From Chloroflexota bacterium (lineage in GTDB: Bacteria; Chloroflexota; UBA6077; CF-72): 64,000 nt of DNA. Shown here in pieces: positions 10,041 to 18,377 of the stretch. The stretch lies in assembly GCA_019239775.1 (NCBI GenBank), contig JAFAZN010000098.1, positions 1 through 64,000 on the forward strand. The letters run 5' to 3'. Below the pieces are notes generated by a model. That model was not told where the DNA came from. It ran no database searches and saw only the letters and a list, made by a program, of their open reading frames with translations. Position 1 is the stretch's first letter. Every line of letters begins with the position of its first letter. Both the position numbers and the translations under genes were made by a program.

Positions 10041-10565
10041 CACTTCCGTGAGGAACCACTCCGTGGCGGTGACAGCACTCCGTGAGGAGACATCACTCCC
10101 GTGGAGAGCATCACTCCGTCGGGAGACACCACTCCCGTGGAGGGACATCACTCCGTGAGGAACCACACCCTGGGGAGCCATCACTCCCGTGGAGAGCATC
10201 ACTCCCGTGGAGAGCATCACTCCCGTGGAGAGCATCACTCCCGTGGAGAGCATCACTCCCGTGGAGAGCATCACCCCGTGAGGAGACATCACTCCCGTGG
10301 AGGGACATCCCTCCGTAAGGAACCACTCCGTGGGGAGACATCACTCCCGTGGAGGGACATCACTCCCGTGGAGAGCATCACTCCGTGGGGAGACAGCACT
10401 CCCGTGGGGAGACATCACTCCGTGAAGAGACATCACTCCCGTGGAGAGCATCACCCCGTGGGGAGACAGCACTCCCGTGGAGAGCATCACTCCGTGGGGA
10501 GACATCACTCCCGTGGAGAGCATCACCCCGTCAGGGGCGTCACTGCGGGGAGGATGTCACTCACG
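10041..10565 (+). repeat. Large intergenic repeat array, 16-18 bp units
   Basis: This array fills most of the 696 bp gap between prs and the ABC permease. Units follow CATCACTCC(C)GTGGRG, alternating with GGAACCACTCCGTGGGG and GACAGCACTCCCGTGGGG forms. Four consecutive units at 10195-10266 are perfect 18 bp copies of AGCATCACTCCCGTGGAG, with a fifth near-copy just before. CTCC-CGT-GGAG inside each unit can form a short hairpin. Because the unit is 18 bp, peptides such as HHSRGE repeat in open frames, but there is no start context or conserved product. Same family as the tract at 121-560. Confidence 0.92.
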
Positions 10566-10577
10566 TGAGGTGAGCGG

Positions 10578-11459
10578 CTAGCCGCTGCGTTTCAGGCGGC
10601 CTGTGCGGCGGGCGTAACGCTCGGCGGTGCGGAAGACCAGCAGGCCTGCTGGCACCAGGAACGCACCCATCAGCGCCAAAACGGCGAGGTCGCCCAGCAC
10701 CGCCGACGGTGGGGCACCGTCAAGCAGGCCTGCGCGCACTGCTCGAAGGACATACGTCATCGGCGACAGCGGCGCCAGCATTTGCAGCCATCCGGGCAGC
10801 ACATCCACCGGCGCGTACACCCCCGAAATCAGCAGCAGGCTCGAGTGGATGACGAAGGTCATCTGCGCCCCGCGCTCGGTGAAGAGCAACGGCAGCACCG
10901 CGGCGACAATGGCGAGCCCAATCACGCTCACGCTGCCAACCCCGACGACCGCCGCAACCGTGGCCAGATTTGCGGAAGACAACTGAACGCCGAACATCAC
11001 CGCGACCACGCAGAAAATGAGCGCGGCGCGCACCAGTGAGTACGTGACCGCGTAGCAGCAAGTCCCGATCAGGTGCAGCGAGCGCGGCACCGGCGCCATC
11101 AGCGTGTATTCGATCGTGCCTTCCCATCGCTCCCACGCGATCGTTTCGGCCACCACGTCAAAGACCGCCGATAAGTAGCTCCACATCGTCGTACCGATGA
11201 GCAGGTACAGGATGAAGAAGTGCGTATCGACCGACTGTCCGGTGATCCGTTCGGTCGCCGCCGCGATGAACAGAATCGTCAGCGCATTGACCAGCGAGTA
11301 GACGATCCAGACGACCTCCCAGCCGAGATAGCGCCGGGTGAGGTTCCAGTTCCGTTCAAAGAAGGCATACGCCGTATTCAGATGTTGTCGGGGACTCGGG
11401 TCGCCCCGCTGGCGTATCAAAGGTCCCGACAGAATTGGTGTTTCGATGTGAGTGGTCAT
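10578..11459 (-). CDS. ABC-2 type transporter permease
   Basis: A 293-residue polytopic membrane protein with six predicted helices, of the ABC-2/DrrB-like type. A soluble N-terminus (MTTHIETPILSGPLIRQRGD) is followed by helices around WEVVWIVYSLVNALTILFIA, FFILYLLIGTTMWSYLSAVF and later segments ending in LVPAGLLVFRTAERYARR. The ATG at 11459 overlaps the stop of the ATPase gene (ATGA), so the two form one exporter. The substrate is not apparent; relatives export drugs, lipids or polysaccharides. The frame extends upstream only within the ATPase gene. Confidence 0.9.
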   Translation of the reverse strand: MTTHIETPILSGPLIRQRGDPSPRQHLNTAYAFFERNWNLTRRYLGWEVVWIVYSLVNALTILFIAAATERITGQSVDTHFFILYLLIGTTMWSYLSAVFDVVAETIAWERWEGTIEYTLMAPVPRSLHLIGTCCYAVTYSLVRAALIFCVVAVMFGVQLSSANLATVAAVVGVGSVSVIGLAIVAAVLPLLFTERGAQMTFVIHSSLLLISGVYAPVDVLPGWLQMLAPLSPMTYVLRAVRAGLLDGAPPSAVLGDLAVLALMGAFLVPAGLLVFRTAERYARRTGRLKRSG

Positions 11460-12262
11460 GCCGCTTGTTCCTCTTCGCCTGTCAGGCGCATGAAGACGTC
11501 TTCCAATGAGTCGCCCGCGGTCTTGAGGCGTTCTGGTGTGTCCAACGCGATGACGCGGCCGTGGTCCAGCACTGCTACGCGGTCGCACAGGCGATCTGCC
11601 TCATCCATGTCGTGGGTGGTGAGCACCACGGTGGCGTCGTGCTCGTGCCGCATGCTCAAGACCAGTTGCTGGACGTCCTTTTTGGAGCGTGGGTCCAGCC
11701 CGGTGGTCGGCTCATCCAGCAACAAAAGCACCGGCGAGGTGAGCAATGCGCGGGCAATGGCCACCTTCTGTTGCATGCCGCGCGACATCTCCTCCATCGG
11801 CTCGAACACGACTTTCCGCGTGATGCCGAGGCGTTCGAGGATCTCGAGCCCGCCGCGTGCCGCATCGTCTTTTCCCAACCCGTAGAGCCGCCCCGCGTAC
11901 AACAGGTTCTCCATCGGCGACAGCTTCTTGAAGAACGCGGCGTCTACGCTCACGCGGTTGATGAGCTGCTTGACGCGAAGCTCGTCACGCACCACGTCGA
12001 GCCCGAACACCTCGACGCTGCCGTGATCGGGGAGCAGCAACGTGGAGATGACGCGGATCAGTGTGGACTTGCCCGAGCCGTTGGCGCCCAGGATGCCGAA
12101 GATCTCGCCACGCTGCACCGTCAACGAGACGTCGTCGACCGCGACGGTCCGCTTATGAGGCTGCGCCTGCCACGGAAGGCGGCGCGTTTGGAAAAATTTC
12201 GAGATGGCGCGCAACGCCAGAGCCGTGTGGACTGACTCGCTTCGGACTGTAACTGCGTTCAC
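11456..12262 (-). CDS. ABC transporter ATP-binding protein
   Basis: The nucleotide-binding subunit for the ABC-2 permease that overlaps its stop. It has 268 residues from the GTG at 12262, with a TTG two codons upstream at 12268 as alternative. Walker A is GANGSGKSTLI, the signature is MSRGMQQKVAIARALL and Walker B is VLLLLDEPTTGLDP, followed by the H-loop TTHDMDEAD. The linker after the signature and the C-terminal tail resemble DrrA-type exporters. A 350 bp structured leader lies upstream (see 12374-12563). Confidence 0.93.
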   Translation of the reverse strand: MNAVTVRSESVHTALALRAISKFFQTRRLPWQAQPHKRTVAVDDVSLTVQRGEIFGILGANGSGKSTLIRVISTLLLPDHGSVEVFGLDVVRDELRVKQLINRVSVDAAFFKKLSPMENLLYAGRLYGLGKDDAARGGLEILERLGITRKVVFEPMEEMSRGMQQKVAIARALLTSPVLLLLDEPTTGLDPRSKKDVQQLVLSMRHEHDATVVLTTHDMDEADRLCDRVAVLDHGRVIALDTPERLKTAGDSLEDVFMRLTGEEEQAA

Positions 12263-12373
12263 GAACAAACAACCTCATCGACTGAACACGTACGAAAGAC
12301 CGGCACTTGAGTGGACTGGCACTCGCAGCGGGCCGATGAGGTGGAGAACGCGGTCGGCGTGTTAGGCGGCTAA

Positions 12374-12487
12374 CTCAACAGTGGCCGCTCCCCACCAGAT
12401 AATCGGTCCGCGGCGAAGGCGCACCCGGGCGCAGACGACGAGCGAAAACGCTCGCGCCGATGCTGCCGCTAAGAGTGCAACTGGCCA
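12374..12487 (-). CDS. Possible leader peptide upstream of the ABC exporter
   Basis: A 37-codon frame begins at a TTG (12487-12485) placed 7 bases after a strong Shine-Dalgarno sequence AGGAGG (12501-12496), one of the best in the window. It would encode MASCTLSGSIGASVFARRLR, then PGAPSPRTDYLVGSGHC. Inside it, CGAGCG-TTTT-CGCTCG (12454-12439) can form a hairpin, and a second stem-loop (GTTAG/CTAAC) follows the stop near 12361-12374. A leader peptide controlling an exporter would fit, but it could be chance: no homolog is recognised and the start codon is TTG. Confidence 0.25.
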
Positions 12488-12527
12488 ATCGGACACCTCC
12501 TGGTAGGGACGTGAGCAAGACTCTAAG

Positions 12528-12563
12528 GCCAGCTCCGCGGAATTGTCAAACCGTGGAGCTGGC
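12528..12563 (-). terminator. Strong hairpin downstream of ftsH
   Basis: An inverted repeat with 13 bp arms (GCCAGCTCCGCGG / CCGTGGAGCTGGC, one G-U type mismatch) and a 10-base AATTGTCAAA loop lies 47 bp after the ftsH stop, in the 347 bp gap before the exporter genes. There is no clean U-run. It may end the ftsH transcript or act in the exporter leader. The rest of the gap (about 12263-12373) shows no gene. Confidence 0.45.
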
Positions 12564-12609
12564 TATTTGGCGGAAAAAACGCCTCGAAGTACGTGCGGTC
12601 CGGTGGTAC

Positions 12610-14562
12610 CTATGAGGTGCTGGAGGCTGCGCCAGGCGAGAGCCGCGGCACCGGCTGCAAGGTCGGCCGCTCGCGCGGAGTCTCGGGCTGTACCGGTTGC
12701 GGCGACTCAGCCGGCGTTCCACCGGTGATCGGTGGCTCGCCGCGGAAGACGCGTTCCAGGTTGTCTCCATCCAGCGTTTCGACCTGAATCAGGGCGGCGG
12801 CGATGTGGTCCAGCACGTCACGGTGATCGGTGATGATCTGGACTGCCTGCGCGTAACCCTCGTCGATCAGCCGACGGATCTCCTCGTCGATCGCCTCAGC
12901 CGTCTTCTCCGAGTAGTTCTTCTGCTCACCGATTTCGCGACCGAGGAAGACCAGCTCCTCTTTGTGGCCGAGTGCAACGGTCCCGAGCCGCTCGCTCATG
13001 CCGTATTCCTTGACCATCTTGCGGGCGATGTTCGTGGCCTTCTCGATGTCGTTTTCGGCGCCCGTCGAGATCTCGCCAAAGACCACCTGCTCGGCGGCAT
13101 GACCGCCCAGAGCCGAGGCGATGCTGGCTTTGAACTGGCTCTTGGTCATGTAGTACCGATCTTCGGGTGGCAGCGGCCGGGTGTAACCACCCATCATGCC
13201 GCGGGCGATGATCGTGATCTTGTGGACTGGATCGTGGTGCTCGAGATAGCGCATCGCCACGGCATGGCCGCCCTCGTGATAGGCCGTGAGCTGCTTTTCC
13301 TTGTCGGACATGACGCGGCTCTTGCGTTCGGGACCGGCAATCACACGGTCGATCGCTTCTTCCAGCTCGGACATGCCGATGGTCTTCTTGTTGCGGCGAG
13401 CCGCCAGGATGGCGCCCTCGTTGATGAGGTTGGCGAGGTCGGCACCTGAGAAGCCGGGCGTCACCTTGGCAAGGGTTGCCAGCTCAACAGTCTTGTCGAA
13501 CGGCTTGCCTTTGGCGTGGACTTCGAGGATCGCCTTGCGGCCGTTGATGTCCGGCGCAGGTAGGACGACCTGTCGGTCGAAACGGCCCGGGCGAAGCAGC
13601 GCGGGGTCGAGCACGTCAGGACGATTCGTGGCAGCGATCACGATCACGTTCGTGTTCGAGTCGAAGCCGTCCATCTCGACCAGGATCTGATTCAACGTTT
13701 GCTCGCGTTCGTCATGCGAGCCACCAAGACCTGCACCACGCTGGCGGCCGACGGCGTCGATCTCATCGACGAAGACGATGCAGGGCGCGTTGCGCTTGGC
13801 CTGATCAAACAGGTCGCGTACACGGCTGGCGCCTACGCCAACGAACATCTCGACGAACTCCGAGCCCGAGATGCTGAAGAACGGCACGCCTGCCTCGCCC
13901 GCCACAGCGCGGCTGAGCAGCGTCTTACCTGTGCCTGGCGGTCCCACCAGCAGGACGCCCTTCGGGATGCGCGCACCGAGTGCAGCGAACTTCTCGGGAT
14001 ACTTCAGGAACTCCACCACTTCCTGGAGCTCTTGTTTGGCTTCTTCAACGCCAGCCACGTCCTGGAAGGTGATGGTGGGCTTGTTGCCCATGAACATGCG
14101 GGCACGACTCTTCCCAAAGCTAAGGGCCTGGTTATTCGAGCCCTGTGCCTGGCGCATCATGAACAGCAGGATTGCGCCGAAGAAGATCAGCGGCAGCAGA
14201 TTGACCAGGATGCCCAGCCAGTTACTGATCTGGGGAGGATCTTTGACGGTGTAACTGACGTTGGCGAGCTCGTCAGGCGAGACGCCGAAGTTGTGCATCG
14301 CGTCGAGGAAGTTATCTCGACCCGTGCGAGTGGTGAACTTCTGGTCGGGAGCACCCGGGGTACTGGCGGTCGCCACCACGCGATCGTCGGTGACCTCGAT
14401 CGACTTGATCTGGCCTTGTTTGATGCGCTGAGCGAGGTCGTTCAGCGCAATTGGCTTAACGTCGGGGGTCCCACCTTGCTGAACGACGGTGAAGAAGAGC
14501 GCGATGATCGCGACCAGGATGATCAGATAAACGAAGCTGTTTCTCAGCCACTTGGTATCCAT
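12610..14562 (-). CDS. ftsH: ATP-dependent zinc metalloprotease FtsH
   Basis: A membrane-anchored AAA+ protease of 650 residues that degrades misfolded membrane proteins and regulators. It has an N-terminal helix (about residues 8-26), a short external domain, a second helix [20 protein letters not shown], Walker [20 protein letters not shown], Walker [16 protein letters not shown], the second region of homology [20 protein letters not shown], and the zinc motif HEGGH in [13 protein letters not shown]. The start is [10 protein letters not shown] at 14562; an upstream GTG-type extension would overlap the TATAAT element. It follows tilS, a conserved neighbour in many bacteria. Confidence 0.98.
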   Translation of the reverse strand: MDTKWLRNSFVYLIILVAIIALFFTVVQQGGTPDVKPIALNDLAQRIKQGQIKSIEVTDDRVVATASTPGAPDQKFTTRTGRDNFLDAMHNFGVSPDELANVSYTVKDPPQISNWLGILVNLLPLIFFGAILLFMMRQAQGSNNQALSFGKSRARMFMGNKPTITFQDVAGVEEAKQELQEVVEFLKYPEKFAALGARIPKGVLLVGPPGTGKTLLSRAVAGEAGVPFFSISGSEFVEMFVGVGASRVRDLFDQAKRNAPCIVFVDEIDAVGRQRGAGLGGSHDEREQTLNQILVEMDGFDSNTNVIVIAATNRPDVLDPALLRPGRFDRQVVLPAPDINGRKAILEVHAKGKPFDKTVELATLAKVTPGFSGADLANLINEGAILAARRNKKTIGMSELEEAIDRVIAGPERKSRVMSDKEKQLTAYHEGGHAVAMRYLEHHDPVHKITIIARGMMGGYTRPLPPEDRYYMTKSQFKASIASALGGHAAEQVVFGEISTGAENDIEKATNIARKMVKEYGMSERLGTVALGHKEELVFLGREIGEQKNYSEKTAEAIDEEIRRLIDEGYAQAVQIITDHRDVLDHIAAALIQVETLDGDNLERVFRGEPPITGGTPAESPQPVQPETPRERPTLQPVPRLSPGAASSTS

Positions 14563-14590
14563 GCGTGGTGGGACCCTCCCGGGTGCTGGC

Positions 14591-14596
14591 ATTATA
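14591..14596 (-). promoter_or_regulatory. TATAAT element upstream of ftsH
   Basis: A perfect minus-strand TATAAT overlaps the tilS stop codon, 28 bases before the ftsH ATG. No convincing -35 hexamer is visible at 16-18 bp, so this would be at most an internal promoter giving ftsH its own transcript. It also argues against starting FtsH at 14592. Confidence 0.4.
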
Positions 14597-15629
14597 CGCG
14601 CGAACCTACGCTTTCCCAGGTATTCCGGGCACTCGGTGCACGTGCGTTCCCGTGTTGCCGCAACACAAAGGTTTGATGTCCGATACAGACCTCGACGCCA
14701 TACGGTAAGTGATACGTCTGATTTGGTTGGCCGGTTTGTAGCAAATTGAGCGCATCTTCCAAAGGTCTATCGGCCACGTTCTTGAGGCTAAGCCCCGCGT
14801 GTTGCAGGCCAAGTCGGAGCAATCGTCGCTGAAGCGCGCGAGGTTGCGCCCGAAACGCACGCAGGTCATACGTGCCGTCGTTCTGGAGGGTGGTGTAAAG
14901 GTCACTCGCCAGCGCGTCCAGCACCTCGAGGTCCTCGGCGACCAGATCGGCCATGCGCGAGAGGACTTCGTGAACCGCGGGATTGAACTCTCGCAGGAGC
15001 GGTAGCAAGTCCAGACGCACGCGATTACGTGTGTACACGCGGGTCTGGTTGGAGGCATCTTCGACAATGGTTGATAAAAGTCCGAAATGCGTGCAGTACG
15101 CCAGGGTGGTCGAGCGCGATACATCTAGCAAAGGTCGGACCAACCTCGCGGCTCGCACCTCATCCATGCGCATGCCGGCCAGTCCCAGAAGGCCCGTGCC
15201 ACGCAGCAGATTCAGCAGCAACGTTTCGGCCTGATCGTCGGCCGTATGCGCCACGAGGATGGCTTTTGCATCGTGCGCCTGAGCAGCCGCGGCGAGTGCC
15301 GCATAACGAGCGACCCGAGCCGCCTGCTGCACCGAGCCACGCTTCGCGACCTCGACGCGGACCACTTCACACCGAACACCAATCGTTCGTGCCGCGTCGC
15401 TCACGCGTTGGGCCGATTCGGCTGAGTCGGGCCGTAGGCCGTGGTCCACGTGGACTGCCAGCAGGTCCAACGTGCGGTGCGCGTGTGCCAGCGCATGCAG
15501 CAGGCAGGTGGAGTCCTGACCGCCCGAGAACGCAACCACCAGGCGGGTGCCAGGAGCAAACACGTCCGGCAGCCGAATTGCAGCCGCGCGGATTGCCCGT
15601 CGGACGTGTTCTACGTCGCGCGAGCGCAC
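14592..15629 (-). CDS. tilS: tRNA(Ile)-lysidine synthase TilS
   Basis: Converts cytidine 34 of the AUA-decoding tRNA-Ile to lysidine using ATP and lysine, which changes both codon and amino-acid specificity. It has 345 residues from a GTG at 15629. The PP-loop signature SGGQDSTCLL is near residue 35, followed by VHVDHGLRPDS, VAHTADDQAETLLLNLLRG and RLVRPLLDVSRSTTLAYC, all typical of TilS. The C-terminal substrate domain is short. It starts 3 bp after ftsB and precedes ftsH. Confidence 0.95.
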   Translation of the reverse strand: MRSRDVEHVRRAIRAAAIRLPDVFAPGTRLVVAFSGGQDSTCLLHALAHAHRTLDLLAVHVDHGLRPDSAESAQRVSDAARTIGVRCEVVRVEVAKRGSVQQAARVARYAALAAAAQAHDAKAILVAHTADDQAETLLLNLLRGTGLLGLAGMRMDEVRAARLVRPLLDVSRSTTLAYCTHFGLLSTIVEDASNQTRVYTRNRVRLDLLPLLREFNPAVHEVLSRMADLVAEDLEVLDALASDLYTTLQNDGTYDLRAFRAQPRALQRRLLRLGLQHAGLSLKNVADRPLEDALNLLQTGQPNQTYHLPYGVEVCIGHQTFVLRQHGNARAPSARNTWESVGSRV

Positions 15630-15632
15630 AGG

Positions 15633-16034
15633 TCAGCCGAAGAGGTAGTCCCACCACTGCCGCCACGTTGGCTTCGGGGCGGATGGTGGGGCAGCCTGCG
15701 CAGGTGGCGGCGCGCTCTGGGTTTGCGACGAAACCACCACCATCGGATGGTCGCCGGGCTTGATGAGTCCGAGTTGCTCGCGCGCGATCGTCTCGATCGC
15801 GGTGTCGGTCCGCGCCGTTTCGATCTGCTGCTGGAGGTTGACGTTTTCAGAGCGGAGGCTCGTAATCTCCGCGCGCAGCGCATCTGCCTGCTGATTGAGC
15901 TGGTAGTTCGCGACGGCTTTCTGGCCGATTGCCACCAGTGCATACAGCACGAGCGGAACGGCCAGGATGGCGGCGAGCCGCAGCGCGAGTGGCGGCGGGC
16001 CAACCGGGTGGCGGACGACGACCGGCTCGTCCAT
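15633..16034 (-). CDS. Septum formation initiator FtsB/DivIC family protein
   Basis: A 133-residue bitopic protein. A short cytoplasmic N-terminus (MDEPVVVRHP) precedes a helix around LRLAAILAVPLVLYALVAIG, then a coiled coil (NQQADALRAEITSLRSENVN) and the family motif IAREQLGLIKPGD. A Pro/Gln/Ala-rich tail ends in PTWRQWWDYLFG. FtsB/DivIC proteins bridge FtsL and FtsQ/DivIB in the division complex. The ATG at 16034 is preferred to the TTG directly before it. It sits between an M48 protease and tilS. Confidence 0.85.
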   Translation of the reverse strand: MDEPVVVRHPVGPPPLALRLAAILAVPLVLYALVAIGQKAVANYQLNQQADALRAEITSLRSENVNLQQQIETARTDTAIETIAREQLGLIKPGDHPMVVVSSQTQSAPPPAQAAPPSAPKPTWRQWWDYLFG

Positions 16035-16041
16035 CAATCAG

Positions 16042-17163
16042 TCACACTTTCCAGGCCTGCGCCAGCTCGACGCGTTTGTAGAGCGGCGGGTGTGAGGCCA
16101 GCAACGCCGTGGCCCAGCGCGGCGGGCGCCACTCGACCAGGTTCTGACAGCCGAGGCGCTCCATTGCCGCGGCGAAGGCGGCTGGATCACGCGTCAGCGT
16201 CAGGGCAAACCTGTCTGCGTTGCCCTCCAGTTGTCGCGACCACCAGTTCAGGAGCGGCGAAGCAACGATGAAGAACAGCTCGGTTACGAACAGCAGAACC
16301 GGATAGCCCGGAACGTACGCCAGGTTGGGCAAACTCAACACGGGAAGAGCAAGCGGCTCGAGACGGGAGGCTACGAACAAGCCAAGCCACATCAGGACCG
16401 CGTTCCCAAGGAGGAGCCGTTGCACGTCACGGTGCACGTGGTGACCCAGTTCGTGCGCCACGACGGCGTCCACTTCGCTCGGCGTGAACTCAGCAAGAAG
16501 CGTGTCCGCGATCACCACGCGGCGCGACCGGCCCAGGCCGATGACCGCCGCGTTGGCCTCTGCGGTGCGGCGTGAGAAATCCAGCGAGCAGATGTCACGG
16601 ACGGGTGCTCCAGCACGGTTGACCAGCGCATGAATCCGCTGAACGGTTTCGGCATCGTCTAGTGGTCGCATCTTGAAGAACAACGGCACCAGCACATAGG
16701 GCATCACGAACACAAACGTGAGTCCAATCAGCGATGTAAACACCCCGAAGGTCCACCACCAGTGCGGTCCGGTGCTGATCACAAGGAACAGGAACGCGCC
16801 GCCAATAAATGAACCGATGACGGTGGTGAGCAGGGTGGCCTTGAGCCAGTCCACGGTCCAGGCGTTGCGACTCTGGCGGCCCAACTCGTAGGCCCGCGGC
16901 AGGACATAGCCTCCGTAAAAGGCCAGCGGCAACATGACCACGCTGAGCGCGACGTGGAAGGCGACCAGGAACACGGCGGTCCGCAGGGCAATGGGCCACA
17001 GCGTTGCAGCCAATGCATACCACGCGCTCTCCCAGGTGCCCGTGAGATACGGAAGCAGCGGTGTCGCCAGCGAGACCAGCGTGCCCAGCACGAAGAGACG
17101 ACGTCGCTCCGCACCAAGGCGGGCGGCCGCCAGCTGGCGTTCTGGACAGGTTAGCGGCCCCAC
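16042..17163 (-). CDS. M48 family (Ste24-like) membrane zinc metalloprotease
   Basis: A 373-residue polytopic protease. Several membrane helices fill the first ~230 residues (for example WPIALRTAVFLVAFHVALSV). The zinc motif HELGHHVHRD is followed by two more helices and the third ligand in QLEGNADRFAL, matching the Ste24/HtpX M48 arrangement. In bacteria such proteases take part in membrane protein quality control. The start is GTG at 17163, overlapping the upstream propeller gene by 13 bp. Confidence 0.9.
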   Translation of the reverse strand: MGPLTCPERQLAAARLGAERRRLFVLGTLVSLATPLLPYLTGTWESAWYALAATLWPIALRTAVFLVAFHVALSVVMLPLAFYGGYVLPRAYELGRQSRNAWTVDWLKATLLTTVIGSFIGGAFLFLVISTGPHWWWTFGVFTSLIGLTFVFVMPYVLVPLFFKMRPLDDAETVQRIHALVNRAGAPVRDICSLDFSRRTAEANAAVIGLGRSRRVVIADTLLAEFTPSEVDAVVAHELGHHVHRDVQRLLLGNAVLMWLGLFVASRLEPLALPVLSLPNLAYVPGYPVLLFVTELFFIVASPLLNWWSRQLEGNADRFALTLTRDPAAFAAAMERLGCQNLVEWRPPRWATALLASHPPLYKRVELAQAWKV

Positions 17164-18074
17164 GAGAGGCCCGATGCTGCATCAACCTGAAGGTCCTTGG
17201 TCAACTGGCGCGGAGGTGAAGCGCTAAGGGCACCCGACGCATCGGCGGTGATGTCGATCTCGAAGATTTCGAAATAGCCCGTCTTGTTGGCGATATACGC
17301 GATGTGCGCACCGTCCGGACTCCATACCGGCGAGCGTGCCAGGAGACCGTCGCTGGTGAGCCGCGTAACGGAGCTGCCGTCGGGTTGCACCACGTAGATT
17401 TCGATGGCGGCTCCGTCGTGGCCGGCGAACGCCAACCATGTCCCGTCGGGCGACCAGGCGGGATCCAGCGCGCCGCCCGCGACGCTGGTCAGCGTACGGC
17501 CAGGCTGGCGGCTGGTTGCGTTCATCGGCAGAACCGCGATCTGCGACGGACCGGGCTCGTTGAACACGGTCATCGCCAGCTCGTTGCCGTCCGGCGACCA
17601 GGCCAGTGCATCCACGTCCTCCTCCTGAACGCCAGGCGTAGCAACGGTGTGGCGGCCTGTGCCATCCGCGGCGTTCATGATCTGCAGCGTGGGAAAAGTG
17701 CTGGCGCGGTCCGAAACGAACGCGATGAACTGGCCGTCAGGTGAAAATGCCGGGCGTAGGTTCCAATCGTTGTTATCGAGCACGGTGGATTGGGAGTTGG
17801 TCAGCCGGACCTGGTTCTGGCCGGTGTCATCGGTGACGAAGATGTCGGCGAAGTTGGTACCGCGATACACGTAGGTCAGGCTGCCGCCATCTGGTGCCCA
17901 GTTCGGCTGACTGAAGGTGCCACCGGTGGCCAGTGGATGTGGGCCGCTGGCGTCGAGCAACCACAGATCACCACCCTTCACGAAGAGAATCCGTCCTGGG
18001 AACTGGTCGGTGACCGCGGACGCAGGCGATGCCAGGAGCGCGAGCAGGACCCCCAGCCACGCGAAGTGGCGCAT
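17151..18074 (-). CDS. Secreted TolB-like beta-propeller protein (PD40 repeats)
   Basis: A 307-residue exported protein with a clear signal peptide (MRHFAWLGVLLALLASPASA). The body holds at least five WD40-like PD40 repeats with cores QPNWAPDGGSLTY, RPAFSPDGQFIAF, ALAWSPDGNELAM, DPAWSPDGTWLAF and SPVWSPDGAHIAY. This is a TolB C-terminal-type propeller without the TolB N-terminal domain, as expected where no Tol-Pal outer-membrane system exists. The partner is unknown. ATG at 18074 preferred over a GTG one codon earlier. Confidence 0.85.
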   Translation of the reverse strand: MRHFAWLGVLLALLASPASAVTDQFPGRILFVKGGDLWLLDASGPHPLATGGTFSQPNWAPDGGSLTYVYRGTNFADIFVTDDTGQNQVRLTNSQSTVLDNNDWNLRPAFSPDGQFIAFVSDRASTFPTLQIMNAADGTGRHTVATPGVQEEDVDALAWSPDGNELAMTVFNEPGPSQIAVLPMNATSRQPGRTLTSVAGGALDPAWSPDGTWLAFAGHDGAAIEIYVVQPDGSSVTRLTSDGLLARSPVWSPDGAHIAYIANKTGYFEIFEIDITADASGALSASPPRQLTKDLQVDAASGLSWGR

Positions 18075-18136
18075 CACTCTCGATCGTAGACACGCCTTCC
18101 TGGGCGGGCAAGCTACAGGCGCGTTACGCGGGCGGT

Positions 18137-18355
18137 TCAGAACGTCAGCGCGCTGCCGATCGAGACCAGCACCCAGAACACGGCGAGCACGATGGTGAAC
18201 TGGAACAAGGTCCGCTCAAAGCCGCGGCGAGTCCGGTAGATCGAGCTATCTGCCGAGCCAAAGGCCGAAAACCCCGACCCGCGAGTCTGCAGCAGGATGA
18301 CTCCGATCAAGACGATCGCCAGCACCATCTGGACGATCTGAAACGCAATGTGCAT
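18137..18355 (-). CDS. secG: Preprotein translocase subunit SecG
   Basis: A 72-residue protein with two membrane helices (about residues 3-22 and 50-69). The typical SecG middle is VILLQTRGSGFSAFGSADSS followed by YRTRRGFERTL. It is the auxiliary subunit of the SecYEG channel that helps the SecA cycle. It lies 22 bp after yvcK, an uncommon but plausible linkage, and upstream of the propeller gene. Confidence 0.92.
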   Translation of the reverse strand: MHIAFQIVQMVLAIVLIGVILLQTRGSGFSAFGSADSSIYRTRRGFERTLFQFTIVLAVFWVLVSIGSALTF

Positions 18356-18377
18356 TCGCTTCGCGGGAGTATAAGGG

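Noticed and set aside
10041..10565. CRISPR array
   Set aside because: Units are tandem and diverged with no unique spacers of constant length, and no cas genes are present.
10101..10568. 155-codon HHSRGE-repeat frame and other open frames in the large array, including an N-terminal extension of prs to 10292
   Set aside because: An 18 bp repeat keeps every frame open. PRPP synthase has its family-typical start at 9881 with a ribosome site, and a promoter lies between that start and the array.
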